Assembly (NCBI GenBank): GCA_964637725.1
Contig: CAZWXH010000099.1
Span: forward strand, 1 to 6,693
Length of the DNA: 6,693 bases
Origin: CAZWXH01 sp964637725
Lineage (GTDB): Bacteria; Bacillota_I; Bacilli_A; Erysipelotrichales; Coprobacillaceae
Reading direction: 5' to 3'
In this document: positions 6,002 through 6,693 of the stretch, piece after piece
How the letters are laid out: the number at the start of each line of letters is the position of its first letter
Position numbering within the stretch: the stretch's first letter is position 1
The notes under the pieces: model-generated
What the model was told of the DNA's origin: nothing
What the model saw: only the letters and a program-made list of their open reading frames with translations
Database searches by the model: none
Program-made: the position numbers and the translations under genes

Positions 6002-6691
6002 ATGCCATCACATAGTTTATTTGATCAAGTATCGCATGGATCATTAGGTAATAAGATTTTTGATATTTTAAGAGATCGTATTTTAAATGAAGAATATGAA
6101 AATGGACAAAAGTTAAATGAGTTATCTTTAGCCAATGAATTAAAGATAAGTCGAACACCTATTAGAGAAGCATTAAAACAATTAGAACTAGAAGGTTTGG
6201 TTGAAAGTATTCCTAATAAAGGAGTCTATGTCAAAGGGTTCTCACCAAGAGATATTGATGATATGTTTGAAATTCGTTTAGCTTTAGAAGGTTTGGCTAT
6301 TCAACTAGCAATTGATAGAATGGATGAAATTCATCTTGCTAAAATTAAAGATGTTTATGAACTTATGGAATTTTATACATTAAAGAATGAACAAGAAAAG
6401 ATTAATGACTTAAATATTCTTTATCATGAGACAATTTATCAAGCAACTCAGTCTCAATATTTTGAACAGTTATTGAAGGATGTTCACTATTATGTATCGG
6501 TCACAAGTCGTCATTCTATTACGCAACCAGAAAGGCTAGAAACGGCTTTGAAGGAACATAAAGCGATTCTTGATGCAATAATCACAGGAGATAAAGAAAA
6601 AGCCAGAGATACGATACAAAAGCATATTAGAAAGACACAAGTTTTAGTGAGAAACTATTATGCTCATAAGAAGAATAAAAGAGATGGATAA
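6002..6691 (+). CDS. GntR-family transcriptional regulator, FadR subfamily (FCD domain)
   Basis: A 229-residue regulator. Residues about 15-78 are the GntR winged helix-turn-helix, with the recognition region ELSLANELKISRTPIREAL (40-58) and the wing ESIPNKGVYVKGF (68-80). Residues about 83-215 are the all-helical FCD effector domain, which in relatives binds carboxylates, often through a metal held by Asp and three His. Here His142, His186 and His208 align with those histidines at the expected spacing, but the Asp position (four before His142) is Asn138. The gene lies 13 bases after the isocitrate dehydrogenase stop, with an AGGAGG site (5989-5994) 7 bases before its ATG, so it is the third gene of the operon. 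It probably represses the operon through the promoter palindrome and may sense citrate, isocitrate or a related acid; both points are inference. The window ends two bases after the stop, so no terminator is visible and the operon may continue. Confidence 0.93.
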   Translation: MPSHSLFDQVSHGSLGNKIFDILRDRILNEEYENGQKLNELSLANELKISRTPIREALKQLELEGLVESIPNKGVYVKGFSPRDIDDMFEIRLALEGLAIQLAIDRMDEIHLAKIKDVYELMEFYTLKNEQEKINDLNILYHETIYQATQSQYFEQLLKDVHYYVSVTSRHSITQPERLETALKEHKAILDAIITGDKEKARDTIQKHIRKTQVLVRNYYAHKKNKRDG

Positions 6692-6693
6692 CC

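Noticed and set aside
5964..6158. Minus-strand open frame of 64 codons, hydrophobic and His/Tyr-rich, across the IDH-GntR junction
   Set aside because: It overlaps the conserved end of the dehydrogenase and the DNA-binding domain of the regulator. Its composition is what AT-rich sense codons give in reverse, and there is no evidence of a real small protein.

Overview
This 6.7 kb window comes from a low-GC, AT-rich bacterial genome. It uses the standard bacterial code: Trp is TGG, the genes have no in-frame TGA, and stops are TAA or TAG. Strong Shine-Dalgarno sites, a YdiF-like ABC-F protein, an Aquifex-type fused aconitase and the codon usage suggest a Bacillota, possibly a gut Erysipelotrichia-like lineage. 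The lineage is inference, not something the sequence proves. The first 51 bases are not genomic: they are the end of an Illumina P7/TruSeq adapter with an 8-base index, so this is the contaminated end of an assembled contig.

Left part, minus strand: a 5'-complete but 3'-truncated glycoside hydrolase family 1 gene (52-969) is cut by the adapter junction. It has its own promoter with a 16-bp palindrome beside it. Upstream of it lies an ABC-F translation factor gene (1094-2953), which ends in a clear intrinsic terminator (1071-1095) that separates the two units.

Right part, plus strand: a 129-bp intergenic region (2954-3082) carries back-to-back promoters for the ABC-F gene and for a tight operon of three genes. 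These are a fused single-chain aconitase (3083-4996), an NAD-type isocitrate dehydrogenase (4996-5988, start codon overlapping the aconitase stop) and a GntR/FCD-family regulator (6002-6691). The two enzymes would convert citrate through isocitrate to 2-oxoglutarate, the precursor of glutamate. The operon may continue beyond the window.

The most interesting signal is regulatory. A perfect 12-bp palindrome, ATTGTATACAAT, sits over the end of the -10 box and the expected transcription start of the operon. A 9-of-10 match to its core, TTGTATACAg, recurs 98 bp downstream inside the aconitase gene. The TNGT-NN-ACNA form fits operators of GntR/FadR-type regulators, and the operon encodes such a protein, so a self-regulated citrate-to-2-oxoglutarate module is the working hypothesis. 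No mobile element, CRISPR array, tRNA, rRNA or riboswitch was seen, and no clearly new type of system is evident.
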